Assembly: GCA_963742715.1 (NCBI GenBank)
Contig: CAVUMR010000002.1
Coordinates: forward strand, 1,922,001-1,986,000
Direction: 5' to 3'
Source of the DNA: CAVUMR01 sp963742715
GTDB taxonomy: Bacteria > Actinomycetota > Actinomycetes > Mycobacteriales > Micromonosporaceae
DNA length: 64,000 nucleotides
Shown here in pieces: positions 31,723 to 40,813 of this stretch. A program made the position numbers and the translations under genes. The notes beneath the pieces were generated by a model. It made no database searches. It had not been told where the DNA came from and worked only from the letters and a program-made list of their open reading frames with translations. Positions within the stretch are counted from its first letter, which is position 1. Each line of letters begins with the position of its first letter.

Positions 31723-32525
31723 CCGCGACCCCGGTGACCCGACCCGCCGGCCCCGGTCGGCTCGCCGACGCCGGCCGCCGGATCGGGTACCTGCTCGGGC
31801 TGCCGATCGTGCTGGTCGCCGGCTGGTGGCTGATCAGCGCCGGCAGTACCGACTTCTTCCGGCCGCCGCTGTCGAAGATCCTCGCCGCGTTCGCGGACAC
31901 CTGGTTCGGCCGCCGCCTGCTCGACGACGTGGCGCCGAGCGTCATCAGGCTGCTCATCGGGTACACGGTGGCGGTCGTACTGGGCACCGCGATCGGGACC
32001 GCGATCGGCTCGTACCGCCGGCTGCGCGCGTTCGTCGAACCGGTGCTGGAGTTCCTGCGGGCCATCCCGCCGCCGGTACTGGTACCGATCGTGATGCTGT
32101 TCGCGGGCATCGGGAACACCATGAAGGTGCTGGTCATCGTCTCCGGCTGCCTGTGGCCGGTACTGCTCAACACGGTCGAGGGGGTACGCGCGGTCGACCA
32201 GGTACTCGCCGACACCTGCCGCAGCTACGGCATCCGCGGCGGGTTCCGGCTGCGCCACCTGGTGCTCCGCTCGGCCAGCCCGCAGATCGTCACCGGCGCC
32301 CGGCAGGCGCTGTCGATCGGGATCATCCTGATGGTGATCAGCGAGATGTTCGCCGCTACCAGCGGGCTCGGCTACACGGTGGTGCAGTTCCAGCGCAGCT
32401 TCGCGGTACCGGAGATGTGGAGCGGCGTGCTGCTGCTCGGCCTGCTCGGGGTGGCGCTGTCCGGACTGTTCTACCTGGTCGAACGGCGGGTGCTCAAGTG
32501 GTACCAGCGCGAGCGCGAGGAGTGA
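31719..32525 (+). CDS. ABC transporter permease (SsuC/TauC-like), second
   Basis: A 268-residue permease similar to the preceding one, suggesting a heterodimeric channel. Key parts: 'DVAPSVIRLLIGYTVAVVLG', 'EPVLEFLRAIPPPVLVPIVM', EAA-type loop 'LADTCRSYGIRGGFRLRHLV', and 'VISEMFAATSGLGYTVVQFQ'. GTG 31719 overlaps the upstream stop (GTGA). Two different permease genes are less usual than one homodimeric permease in the SsuABC family but occur in aromatic-acid and pyrimidine-precursor systems. Confidence 0.87.
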   Translation: MTATPVTRPAGPGRLADAGRRIGYLLGLPIVLVAGWWLISAGSTDFFRPPLSKILAAFADTWFGRRLLDDVAPSVIRLLIGYTVAVVLGTAIGTAIGSYRRLRAFVEPVLEFLRAIPPPVLVPIVMLFAGIGNTMKVLVIVSGCLWPVLLNTVEGVRAVDQVLADTCRSYGIRGGFRLRHLVLRSASPQIVTGARQALSIGIILMVISEMFAATSGLGYTVVQFQRSFAVPEMWSGVLLLGLLGVALSGLFYLVERRVLKWYQREREE

Positions 32526-32605
32526 GCTTGCGAGCCCCGCAGTCGCGAGCAGTAAAGATGAGCGAGCGGTCGGTTTCCCGCGGATCACGGTAGGAGGGCG
32601 CGGCG

Positions 32606-33433
32606 GTGCTCGAGGTCAAGGGTCTGCGGAAGGTGTACGACGGGAGCGGTCGTACGGTCGAGGCGATCGCCGACCTGACGTTCACGGTCGGGGCCGGTGA
32701 ACTGGTGTGCGTGGTCGGCCCGTCCGGCTGCGGCAAGACCACCCTGCTGCGCTGCCTGGCCGGGCTGCTCTCCCCCACCTCCGGGGACGTGACGGTGGAC
32801 GGCGCGCCGGTCACCGGGCCGCCGCCGGGGCTCGCGGTGGTGTTCCAGGAGTACGGCCGGAGCCTGTTCCCGTGGCTGCGGGTGGCCGACAACGTCGAAC
32901 TGCCGCTGCGGCCGCGCAAGCTCCCCCGGAGCCAGCGACGCGAGGCGGTCCGCGAAGCGCTGGCCGCGGTCGGACTGGAGGACGCGGGCGACGCGTACCC
33001 CTGGCAGTTGTCCGGCGGGATGCAGCAGCGGGTCGCGATCGCCCGGGCCGTCGCGTACCAGCCGCGGGTGCTGCTGATGGACGAGCCGTTCGCCGCGGTG
33101 GACGCGCAGACCCGGGCCGACCTGGAGGACCTGATCCGCGAGGTCTGGCAGCGGCTCGGCGTCACGCTGCTGTTCGTCACCCATGACATCGACGAGGCGG
33201 TGTACCTGGGCCAGCGGGTGATCGTGCTGTCCACGTCCCCGACCGTGATCGTCGAGGACCTGCCGATCGACCTGCCCGACCAGCGCGACCAGCTCACCAC
33301 CCGGGGCGACAAGCGGTTCACCGAACTGCGCGCCCGGGTGTACGGGCAGATCCAGCGGGCCAGGACCAGCTCGCGTGACGACGCGCCGGCCGACACCACA
33401 TCGAGCCCGGCGGCCGTGGAGACCACGGCGTGA
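32606..33433 (+). CDS. ABC transporter ATP-binding protein (SsuB/TauB-like)
   Basis: A 275-residue ATPase with all catalytic motifs: Walker A 'GPSGCGKTT', Q-loop 'VFQEYGRSLFPW', signature 'LSGGMQQR', Walker B 'VLLMDEPF', D-loop 'AAVDAQTR' and H-loop 'LLFVTHDIDEA'. The wording is typical of nitrate/sulfonate/taurine importers. GTG 32606 follows a GGAGG. An 80-nt gap separates it from the permease, but the same direction and function imply one operon. Its stop overlaps the pobA start. Confidence 0.92.
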   Translation: MLEVKGLRKVYDGSGRTVEAIADLTFTVGAGELVCVVGPSGCGKTTLLRCLAGLLSPTSGDVTVDGAPVTGPPPGLAVVFQEYGRSLFPWLRVADNVELPLRPRKLPRSQRREAVREALAAVGLEDAGDAYPWQLSGGMQQRVAIARAVAYQPRVLLMDEPFAAVDAQTRADLEDLIREVWQRLGVTLLFVTHDIDEAVYLGQRVIVLSTSPTVIVEDLPIDLPDQRDQLTTRGDKRFTELRARVYGQIQRARTSSRDDAPADTTSSPAAVETTA

Positions 33434-34620
33434 CCGCACCGCGGGCGCTGCGCGCCCAGGTCGGCATCATCGGCGCCGGGCCGGCCGGGCTGGTACTCGC
33501 GCACCTGCTGCACCTGGCCGGCATCGACTCGATCGTGCTGGAGGACCGCAGCCGCGACTACATCGAGCGGCGGATCCGCGCCGGCGTACTGGAGCACGGC
33601 ACCGTCGAGCTGCTCACCGAACTCGGGCTGGCCGATCGGCTGCACGCCGAGCGGATGGTGCACGGCGGCCTGGAGCTGCTCTTCGACGGCATCGGACACC
33701 GCATCCCGCTGACCGAGCTGACCGGCCGGGAGATCAGCATCTACGGCCAGCACGAGCTGGTCAAAGACCTGGTCGCCGCGCGCATCGGTACCGACCGGCC
33801 GCTGCTGTTCGAGGTGTCGGAGGTGGCGCTGCACGGGCTGTCCGGTGACCGGCCGGTGGTCAGCTTCGAGTACGACGGGCGGCCGCACGAGCTGACCTGC
33901 GACATCGTCGCCGGCTGCGACGGCTTCCACGGGGTGAGTCGACCGTCCATTCCGGACGGACAGCTGCGGGTGTACGAGAAGGAGTACCCGTACGCCTGGC
34001 TCGGCATCCTGGCCGAGGCGCCGCCGTCCTCGGAGGAGCTGATCTACGCGTACCACCCGCGCGGATTCGCCCTGCACAGCATGCGCTCGCCGACGGTCAC
34101 CCGGCTCTACCTGCAGGTACCGCCGGACGACCACCTCGACAACTGGCCGGACGAGCGGATCTGGGCGGAGCTGCGCACCCGGCTCGACCGGCGGGACGGC
34201 TTCCAGCTGCGCGAAGGGCCGCTGCTGGAGAAGGGCATCACCGGGCTGCGCAGCTTCGTCGCCGCGCCGATGCGGTACGGCCGGCTGTTCCTGGCCGGCG
34301 ACGCGGCGCACATCGTGCCGGCGACCGGCGCGAAGGGACTCAACCTCGCGGTGGCCGACGTGTACGTGCTGGCCCGCGCGATCGCCGACTGGTATGCCAG
34401 CGGCGACGGTGCCGGCCTGGACGCGTACACCGGGACCTGCCTGCGCCGGGTCTGGCGGGTGCAGCACTTCTCCTGGTGGATGACGTCGATGCTGCACCGG
34501 CCGGCCGACGTCGACCCGTTCACCGAACAGCTCCAGTTGTCGCAGCTTCAGTACGTCACCTCGTCCGAGGCGGCGGCCACCTCGCTGGCGGAGAACTACG
34601 TCGGGCTGCCGCTGCCGTGA
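33430..34620 (+). CDS. pobA: 4-hydroxybenzoate 3-monooxygenase
   Basis: A 396-residue FAD-dependent hydroxylase producing protocatechuate from 4-hydroxybenzoate with NAD(P)H and oxygen. Rossmann motif 'GIIGAGPAGLVLAHLL' (residues 13-28), 'RIRAGVLEHGTVELLTELGL' (typical PobA), the DG motif 'IVAGCDGFHGVSR', and the GD motif 'FLAGDAAHIVPATGAKGLN' are all present. Length matches characterised PobA (about 390). Its start overlaps the ATPase stop (GTGA), tying uptake to the first catabolic step. The product feeds the divergent pcaIJHGBDC operon. Confidence 0.95.
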   Translation: MTAPRALRAQVGIIGAGPAGLVLAHLLHLAGIDSIVLEDRSRDYIERRIRAGVLEHGTVELLTELGLADRLHAERMVHGGLELLFDGIGHRIPLTELTGREISIYGQHELVKDLVAARIGTDRPLLFEVSEVALHGLSGDRPVVSFEYDGRPHELTCDIVAGCDGFHGVSRPSIPDGQLRVYEKEYPYAWLGILAEAPPSSEELIYAYHPRGFALHSMRSPTVTRLYLQVPPDDHLDNWPDERIWAELRTRLDRRDGFQLREGPLLEKGITGLRSFVAAPMRYGRLFLAGDAAHIVPATGAKGLNLAVADVYVLARAIADWYASGDGAGLDAYTGTCLRRVWRVQHFSWWMTSMLHRPADVDPFTEQLQLSQLQYVTSSEAAATSLAENYVGLPLP

Positions 34621-35834
34621 GCCGGCCCGACCTCGCCGCCCCGCCCGCGCGCCGGCTCCCACTCTGGGCCGGCGCCGGCTGGTGGCTGGCCGTGATCGTG
34701 CTGATCGCGATGAACCTGCGGATCCCGATCGCCTCGGTACCGCCGCTGGCCGACGTGATCGGCGCGGACCTCGGGCTGACCGCGACCGGTACCGGGCTGC
34801 TGACCACGTTGCCGGTGCTGTGCATGGGGCTGTTCGCACCGGTGGCGCCGGCGGCGTCGGCCCGGTACGGCCGGGAGCGGGTGCTGGCCGCCGCCCTCGG
34901 GCTGATCGTGGTCGGTACCGGCCTGCGGTTGGTACCGGCGACCGCGCCGCTGTTCCTGGCCACGGCGCTGTTCGGCATCGGCATCGCGGTCGCCGGCACG
35001 CTGCTGCCACCACTGGTGCGGGAGCGGTACCCGCGACAGGTCGGGCCGGTCACCGGGCTGTACACCGCCGGGCTGATCGGCGGCGCGATGGTCGCGTCGT
35101 CGCTGGTCGAACCGCTACGAACGATGCTGGACGGGTCCTGGCCGAAAGCGCTCGGGGTCTGGGCGATCCTGGCCGCGCTGGCCGTACTGGCCTGGCTGCC
35201 GATCGCCGCTTCGGCGCACTCGCCGGACCGCCCCGCGGACGCGCCGAGGGTACGGCCGCAGCTCCCGTGGCGGGACCGCACCGCGTGGCTGGCCACCCTG
35301 TACATGGGATCCCAGTCGCTGCTGTTCTACGGTGCGCTCGCCTGGCTGGCGGCCCGGTACACCGCGCTGGGGATGAGCGCGGCGACGGCGGGCCTGCTGC
35401 TCGGCGTGTTCAGCGCCACCCAGCTCGTGACCGCGCTCGGCCTGCCCGCGCTGGCCCACCGGACCGGCACGCTGCGCCCGTGGATCGCGTTCTCGGCGGT
35501 GACCGCCACGTCCGCGCTCGCCGCGATCGCGCTGGTGCCATCAGCCGCGCCGTGGGTCTGGTCCGGGCTGCTCGGCGTCGGCGTGGGCGGGCAGTTCGCG
35601 CTGGCCCTGACCCTGATCGGCAGCCTCGGCCGGAACCCGACCGAGTCCGGCCGGATCTCCGGGATGGCGTTCTTCGTCGGGTACCTGCTGGCCGCCACCG
35701 GGCCGGTCGCGGCCGGCGCGCTGCGCGACCTGACCGGTGACTACCGGGTGCCGTTCCTCGCGCTGGCCGCGGTCGGCGTGGCCGTGCTCATCGCCGGCCT
35801 GACCGCGACCCGCCGCCGGCCCGGCACCTCATAG
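34617..35834 (+). CDS. CynX/NimT family MFS transporter
   Basis: A 405-residue twelve-helix transporter. The opening helix 'VIVLIAMNLRIPIASVPPLA' with the N-L-R-x-P/A motif, 'GLTATGTGLLTTLPVLCMGL', and 'LMNFGPVTGLYTAG'-like 'QVGPVTGLYTAGLIGGAMVA' are characteristic of the cyanate/2-nitroimidazole transporter family. In this operon it may carry an aromatic acid or a pathway intermediate; that is inference from position. GTG 34617 overlaps the pobA stop. Its stop codon TAG lies inside the first unit of a 15-bp tandem repeat. Confidence 0.82.
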   Translation: MSRPDLAAPPARRLPLWAGAGWWLAVIVLIAMNLRIPIASVPPLADVIGADLGLTATGTGLLTTLPVLCMGLFAPVAPAASARYGRERVLAAALGLIVVGTGLRLVPATAPLFLATALFGIGIAVAGTLLPPLVRERYPRQVGPVTGLYTAGLIGGAMVASSLVEPLRTMLDGSWPKALGVWAILAALAVLAWLPIAASAHSPDRPADAPRVRPQLPWRDRTAWLATLYMGSQSLLFYGALAWLAARYTALGMSAATAGLLLGVFSATQLVTALGLPALAHRTGTLRPWIAFSAVTATSALAAIALVPSAAPWVWSGLLGVGVGGQFALALTLIGSLGRNPTESGRISGMAFFVGYLLAATGPVAAGALRDLTGDYRVPFLALAAVGVAVLIAGLTATRRRPGTS

Positions 35835-35887
35835 CCCGGCACCTCATAGCTCGGCACCTCATAGCCCGGCACCTCATAGCCCGGCAC
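35820..35887. repeat. 15-bp tandem repeat spanning the MFS stop codon
   Basis: CCCGGCACCTCATAG repeats four times (35820-35879) plus a partial fifth copy; one unit has a single C-to-T change. The first copy contains the TAG stop of the preceding gene. Confidence 0.9.
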
Positions 35888-35897
35888 GATCCGCCGG

Positions 35898-36344
35898 TCA
35901 GTCGGGCTCGTGGTGCGGCCAGGGCGAGGTGGCCACGATCATCCCGTACAGCACGTGATCGGCCAGGAACATGGCCCGCTCGACCGGCCGACGTTCCTTG
36001 GCCTGTTCGAGGCCGAGCAGCGGTGCGATCCCGGCCTCGAATCCGGCCCAGAGCAGCACGCCGTACGCCGGACCGGCCCACCGGTGCCGGCGGATCGACT
36101 CGGGCAGCATCCCGAACATGGCGCCGCCCACCCCGCCGTACCCCCAGTGCATCAGCTCCAGCAGCACCGGACGCCGCTCCTTGGGTACCTGCTGGAGCAG
36201 CGCCGGCGCGCGCTGCCCGATGATCGCCTCGGGTGGCGTTTCCTTGACCAGATCGGCTGTCGTGGTGACCCGCCGCAGCCCGGTCATCGCCATCGCCGCG
36301 ATGACCCCCCGCGCGGTGGTACGCATGATCGCTGTTCCGCTCAT
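35898..36344 (-). CDS. YagU/DUF1440-like membrane protein
   Basis: A 148-residue protein with hydrophobic segments near residues 10-25, 65-85 and 95-112. 'HWGYGGVGGAMFGMLPE' and 'AYGVLLWAGFEAGIAPLLGL' resemble the DUF1440/YagU family of inner-membrane proteins, some linked to acid stress. Pro-rich ends are cytoplasmic in style. The start ATG 36344 follows GGAGG. It is convergent with the MFS gene, separated by the tandem repeat, and codirectional with hrpA. Family placement is tentative. Confidence 0.65.
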   Translation of the reverse strand: MSGTAIMRTTARGVIAAMAMTGLRRVTTTADLVKETPPEAIIGQRAPALLQQVPKERRPVLLELMHWGYGGVGGAMFGMLPESIRRHRWAGPAYGVLLWAGFEAGIAPLLGLEQAKERRPVERAMFLADHVLYGMIVATSPWPHHEPD

Positions 36345-36511
36345 CGCCTCGTTACCTCCGTGTCCCCCCGGGGGCGCCCCGCCCCGCGGACGGGATTACC
36401 CGGGCACGAACAGGCCCACACGCGGCGCTACCGGAGTCGACCCGGATACGTGGTTTGTCCCGCCGCAGGGCGGTCATCGGGCGGTTCGTGGACGTGCTGG
36501 CGGCCCGGAGC

Positions 36512-39500
36512 TCAGGCGGTGAGCGCGTCCAGGGCGTCGTAGATGCGCTTGTCCGAGATCTTGTACGCGGTGCCCAGAGTCTGCGCGAAGTAGCTGACCC
36601 GCAGCTCCTCGATCATCCAGCGGATCTCGATCAGCGCCTCGTCGGCCGGGTGACCGGGCGGCACCTGTTCCCGCAACTCGCGGTACTCCGCGTGTACCTG
36701 GTGCACCCGGTCCATCCACTCGCGGTCCCGGGTCGCGCCGGCCGGCAGCCGGTCCAGCCGCCGCTCGATCCCGGTCAGGTACCGCACCACGTCCGGCAGG
36801 TGATCCCATCCGGTCGCGGTGACGAAGCCGCGGTACACCAGGCCGGACAGCTGCCCCCGGAGGTCGGTGAGCGCCGGCAGCAACGCCGGTACGGCAGGTT
36901 GGGACAGCCGCCGGTCCAGCTCGTACCCGATGGAAAGGATCTTCCGGACCGCGGACAGCACCTCCATGGTCCGGTCGACGAAGTCGGCGCGGACGTGGTC
37001 GCGGAGCGCGGCGAAGCCGGCCTCGTCCCAGGCGGGGCCGCCGGCCGAGGCCACCAGAGAGTCGACGGCGCAGCCGGCGCAGTCGGTCAACAGGTCCACC
37101 ACGCTGCGGTGCGGATTCCGCGACAGCGCGAGCTTGTCCTGATTGGACAGTCGGCCGGCGGTGAACTTGGCCGGCGACGGCAGCGTGAGCAGCAGCAGCC
37201 GACGGGTGCCGGCCCGCATCGCGACCCGCTGCTGGCTCTCGGTCTCCAACATCCGGATCGCCACGCTGTCGCCCTCGTCCACCAACGACGGGAAGCCGGT
37301 GACCGTGAAGGCGCCCTGCCGCCGCTCGATCTTCCGCGGCAGCGCGCCGAAGTCCCAGGACCGCAGGCCGTCCCGCTCCAGGCCGGCACCGTTGCCAGCG
37401 GCGCCGCCGGACAGGACAGCGGCCAGCGTCTCGCGCAGGGCCGGCTTCAGGGCCGCCTGCAGCGCGGCCAGGTCCCGCCCCTCACCCAACGTCTCCCCGT
37501 CCTCGCCGAGCACCCGGTACGCCATGCGCAGGTGCTCGGCTACCTGGTCGGGCTGCCACGAGTCGGGTGGCACCGGTACCGCGGTGAGCCGGCGCAACTC
37601 CCGCTCCAGCGCGGGCAGCAGCGGCTCGTCCGGGCGTACCCCGGCCAGCGCCGCGGCCGCGTGATCCGGCGCGGGTACGTAGTTGCGGCGTACCGCCTTG
37701 GGCATCGACTTGATCAGCGCGGTCACCAGCTCGTGCCGCAGCCCCGGTACCTGCCGGTCGAAGTCGTCCGCGGACACCTGGTTGAGCACCGGCAGCGGAA
37801 GGTGCACGGTCACGCCGTCGGCCGCGGTACCGGGCTCGAACTGGTACGACAACGCCAGCTTCAGCCCGCGTACCTCCCAGTGGTCCGGATAGTCCTCGGC
37901 GCGTACCGTGTCGGCCCGCTCGGTGACCAGCATCGACGCGGAGAAGTCGAGCAGGTCCGGGTCGGTACGCCGGGCCTTGCGCCACCAGGCGTCGAAGTGC
38001 CGGCCGGACACCACGTCGGCTGGGATGCGCTGGTCGTAGAAGTCGAACAGCGCCTCGTCCTCGACCAGGATGTCCCGCCGCCGGGCCCGGTGCTCGAGTT
38101 CCTCGACATCGGCCAGCAGGTCGCGGTTGCGGGCGAAGAACTCGTGCCGGGTGTCCCAGTCGCCGTCCACCAGCGCATGCCGGATGAACAGCTCACGGGA
38201 CAGCCGCGGATCGATCCGGGCGAAGTTGACCTTGCGTTGGGTGACCAGCGGTACGCCGTACAACGTGACCCGCTCGTACCCCATCACCGCGCCCTGCTTC
38301 GCCTCCCAGTGCGGCTCGGAGTAGTTGCGTTTGACCAGGTGACCGGCGAGCGGCTCGACCCACTCCGGCTCGATCCGGGCGACCGTGCGGCCCCACAGCC
38401 GGGACGTCTCGACCAGCTCGGCGGCCATCACCCAGCGGGGCGGCTTACCGAACAGCGCCGAGCCGGGGAAGATCGCGAACTTGGCACCCCGGGCGCCGAG
38501 GTACTCGACCGAGCCGCGCCGTACCGGACGACCCCCGGGCCTGGCCGCTCCCCGCGGCCGCTCCTCGTCCTTCACGCCGATGTGGGAGAGCAGGCCGGCC
38601 AGCAGCGAGACGTGGATGCGCTGCGGATCGGCCGGGGCGGTGTGCAGCGACACGTCGACCGACTTCGCGCTCTGCCGCAGCTGCGTGAAGATGTCCTGCC
38701 ACTCGCGTACCCGCAGGTAGTTGAGGTACTCGTTACGGCACATCCGGCGGAACTGGTTGGACGAGAGCTCCTTCTGCTTGTCCCGCAGGTACTCCCACAA
38801 CCGCAGGTAGGTGAGGAAGTCCGACCGGTAGAACTGGTCAGGGTCGCCGCCTTTGTCGATGAATCGGGCGTGCGACAGGTCCGCCTGCGCCGCGAACTCG
38901 GCCGGCCGCTCGCGCGGGTCCTGAATGGACAGTGCCGCCGCGATGACCATGACCTCGCGCACGCAGCCGTTGCGGTCGGCCTCCAGCACCATCCGGGCCA
39001 ACCGCGGATCGAGCGGTAGCTGCGCGAGCCGGCGACCGAGCGGGGTCAGCCGCCGCGACCTGCCCTTCTCCGACCTGCCCTTGTCCGACCTGCCCTTCTC
39101 CGACCTGCCCTTGTCGGGCCTGCCCTTAACGCCGTCCGGCCCGCCCGGCTCGAACGCGCCCAGCTCTTCGAGCAGTTGTACGCCGTCGGAGACCGCCCGC
39201 CGGTCCGGCGGGTCGAGGAACGGGAACGCGGCCAGGTCACCGAGCCCGATCGCGGTCATCTGCAGAATGACCGAGGCCAGGTTGGTACGCAGGATCTCCG
39301 GCTCGGTGAACTCGGGTCGCGCGGTGAAGTCGTCCTCGGAGTACAGCCGGATGCAGATGCCGTCGGACAGCCGGCCGCAGCGACCCTTGCGCTGGTTCGC
39401 GGACGCCTGCGACACCGGCTCGATCGGCAACCGCTGCACCTTGAGCCGGTTGCTGTACCGGGAGATCCGCGCGGTACCGGGGTCCACCACGTACCGGATG

Positions 39501-40600
39501 CCCGGCACGGTCAGCGAGGTCTCCGCGACGTTGGTGGCCAGTACGATCCGCCGGCCGGAGTGCGGCGCGAACACCCGGTGCTGCTCGGCCGCGGACAGCC
39601 GCGCGTACAACGGCAGGATGTCCGGCGGGGTGCGCTCGTTGCGGGTGTGCGCCCGGAGCGCCTCCGCGGTGTCCCGGATCTCCCGCTCGCCGGAGAGGAA
39701 CACCAGTACGTCGCCGGAGCTCTCGGCAGCCAGCTCGTCCACGGCCTCGCAGATGGCCTGGATCTGATCCCGGTCCGGATCGACGTCCGGCGCGTCCGGA
39801 TCGACCAGCGGTCGGTACCGCACCTCGACCGGGTACGTGCGCCCGGACACCTCGACGATCGGCGCCGGCCTGTCGGCGGTACCGAAGTGCCGGGCGAACC
39901 GCTCCGGGTCGATCGTCGCGGAGGTGATGACGACCTTGAGGTCGGGCCGCTTCGGCAGCAGCTGCTTGACGTACCCCAGGATGAAGTCGATGTTGAGGCT
40001 GCGCTCGTGCGCCTCGTCGATGATCAACGTGTCGTACTGCCGGAGCATCCGGTCGGACTGCAGCTCGGTCAGCAGGATGCCGTCGGTCATCACCTTGACC
40101 AGCGCGTCCGCGCCCACCTTGTCGGTGAACCGGACCTTGTAGCCGACCACCTCGCCGAGCGGGGTACCCAGCTCCTCGGCGATCCGTTCGGACACGGTGC
40201 GCGCGGCGAGCCGGCGCGGCTGGGTGTGGCCGATCATGCCGGTGATGCCGCGGCCGAGCTCCAGGCAGATCTTCGGCAGCTGGGTGGTCTTCCCGGAACC
40301 GGTCTCCCCCGCCACGATCACCACCTGGTGATCCCGGATGGCCGCACGGAGGTCGTCCCGCCGCTGGCTGACCGGCAGTTCGGCCGGGTACCTGATCTCC
40401 GGCACCGCGGCGCGGCGTCGGGCGACCCGCTCGGTGGCGGCGGCGAGGTCGGTCTCGATCCCGGCCAGTACCCCGGACGGGTCGGTGAGCTTGCGGGAGT
40501 CGTCGAGGCGCCGCCGCAACCGGTGCTGGTCGCGCAGCATCAGGCCGGGCAGCCGGTCGAACAACTGCCTGGCCGGATCGGCGGGCTGGCCGCTCGGCAC
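36512..40600 (-). CDS. hrpA: ATP-dependent RNA helicase HrpA
   Basis: A 1362-residue DEAH-box helicase. Motif I 'GETGSGKTTQLPK' is at about residues 98-110, followed by 'GHTQPRRLAARTV', the DEAH box 'LIIDEAHERSLNID', 'VITSATIDPERFARHFG' and 'ETSLTVPGIRYVVD'; then the HA2/OB-fold region and the long DUF3418 C-terminus typical of HrpA. These proteins remodel mRNA or ribosome-bound RNA. GTG 40600 has GGAGGA just upstream; a longer in-frame extension is Arg-rich and unlike the family. A five-fold DKGRS/EKGRS insertion (39056-39128) sits between helicase and C-terminal parts. Confidence 0.93.
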   Translation of the reverse strand: MPSGQPADPARQLFDRLPGLMLRDQHRLRRRLDDSRKLTDPSGVLAGIETDLAAATERVARRRAAVPEIRYPAELPVSQRRDDLRAAIRDHQVVIVAGETGSGKTTQLPKICLELGRGITGMIGHTQPRRLAARTVSERIAEELGTPLGEVVGYKVRFTDKVGADALVKVMTDGILLTELQSDRMLRQYDTLIIDEAHERSLNIDFILGYVKQLLPKRPDLKVVITSATIDPERFARHFGTADRPAPIVEVSGRTYPVEVRYRPLVDPDAPDVDPDRDQIQAICEAVDELAAESSGDVLVFLSGEREIRDTAEALRAHTRNERTPPDILPLYARLSAAEQHRVFAPHSGRRIVLATNVAETSLTVPGIRYVVDPGTARISRYSNRLKVQRLPIEPVSQASANQRKGRCGRLSDGICIRLYSEDDFTARPEFTEPEILRTNLASVILQMTAIGLGDLAAFPFLDPPDRRAVSDGVQLLEELGAFEPGGPDGVKGRPDKGRSEKGRSDKGRSEKGRSRRLTPLGRRLAQLPLDPRLARMVLEADRNGCVREVMVIAAALSIQDPRERPAEFAAQADLSHARFIDKGGDPDQFYRSDFLTYLRLWEYLRDKQKELSSNQFRRMCRNEYLNYLRVREWQDIFTQLRQSAKSVDVSLHTAPADPQRIHVSLLAGLLSHIGVKDEERPRGAARPGGRPVRRGSVEYLGARGAKFAIFPGSALFGKPPRWVMAAELVETSRLWGRTVARIEPEWVEPLAGHLVKRNYSEPHWEAKQGAVMGYERVTLYGVPLVTQRKVNFARIDPRLSRELFIRHALVDGDWDTRHEFFARNRDLLADVEELEHRARRRDILVEDEALFDFYDQRIPADVVSGRHFDAWWRKARRTDPDLLDFSASMLVTERADTVRAEDYPDHWEVRGLKLALSYQFEPGTAADGVTVHLPLPVLNQVSADDFDRQVPGLRHELVTALIKSMPKAVRRNYVPAPDHAAAALAGVRPDEPLLPALERELRRLTAVPVPPDSWQPDQVAEHLRMAYRVLGEDGETLGEGRDLAALQAALKPALRETLAAVLSGGAAGNGAGLERDGLRSWDFGALPRKIERRQGAFTVTGFPSLVDEGDSVAIRMLETESQQRVAMRAGTRRLLLLTLPSPAKFTAGRLSNQDKLALSRNPHRSVVDLLTDCAGCAVDSLVASAGGPAWDEAGFAALRDHVRADFVDRTMEVLSAVRKILSIGYELDRRLSQPAVPALLPALTDLRGQLSGLVYRGFVTATGWDHLPDVVRYLTGIERRLDRLPAGATRDREWMDRVHQVHAEYRELREQVPPGHPADEALIEIRWMIEELRVSYFAQTLGTAYKISDKRIYDALDALTA
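39056..39128. repeat. 15-bp tandem repeat inside hrpA
   Basis: CGACCTGCCCTTCTC/CGACCTGCCCTTGTC alternate for almost five units, encoding (D/E)KGRS repeats in a basic, probably flexible loop of HrpA. Confidence 0.88.
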
Positions 40601-40813
40601 GCTTCCTCCGGTTCTCGGGTACGACGACGGGTGCGCCGGCGACGGGCTCGCCGCGATAGGTAGCAGGCGACGGGTCCGCCGGCGATGGGTCCGGCGCTGG
40701 GTAGGTCCACGATGGGTGGCCGCGGCAAGAATATGCAGCCCGGCGCGGATCCGGCGCCTGGTTTGTCCCAGGCAGGCCCGCGTATGGCGGGACACCCGGT
40801 CAGCCGGGGCGCC

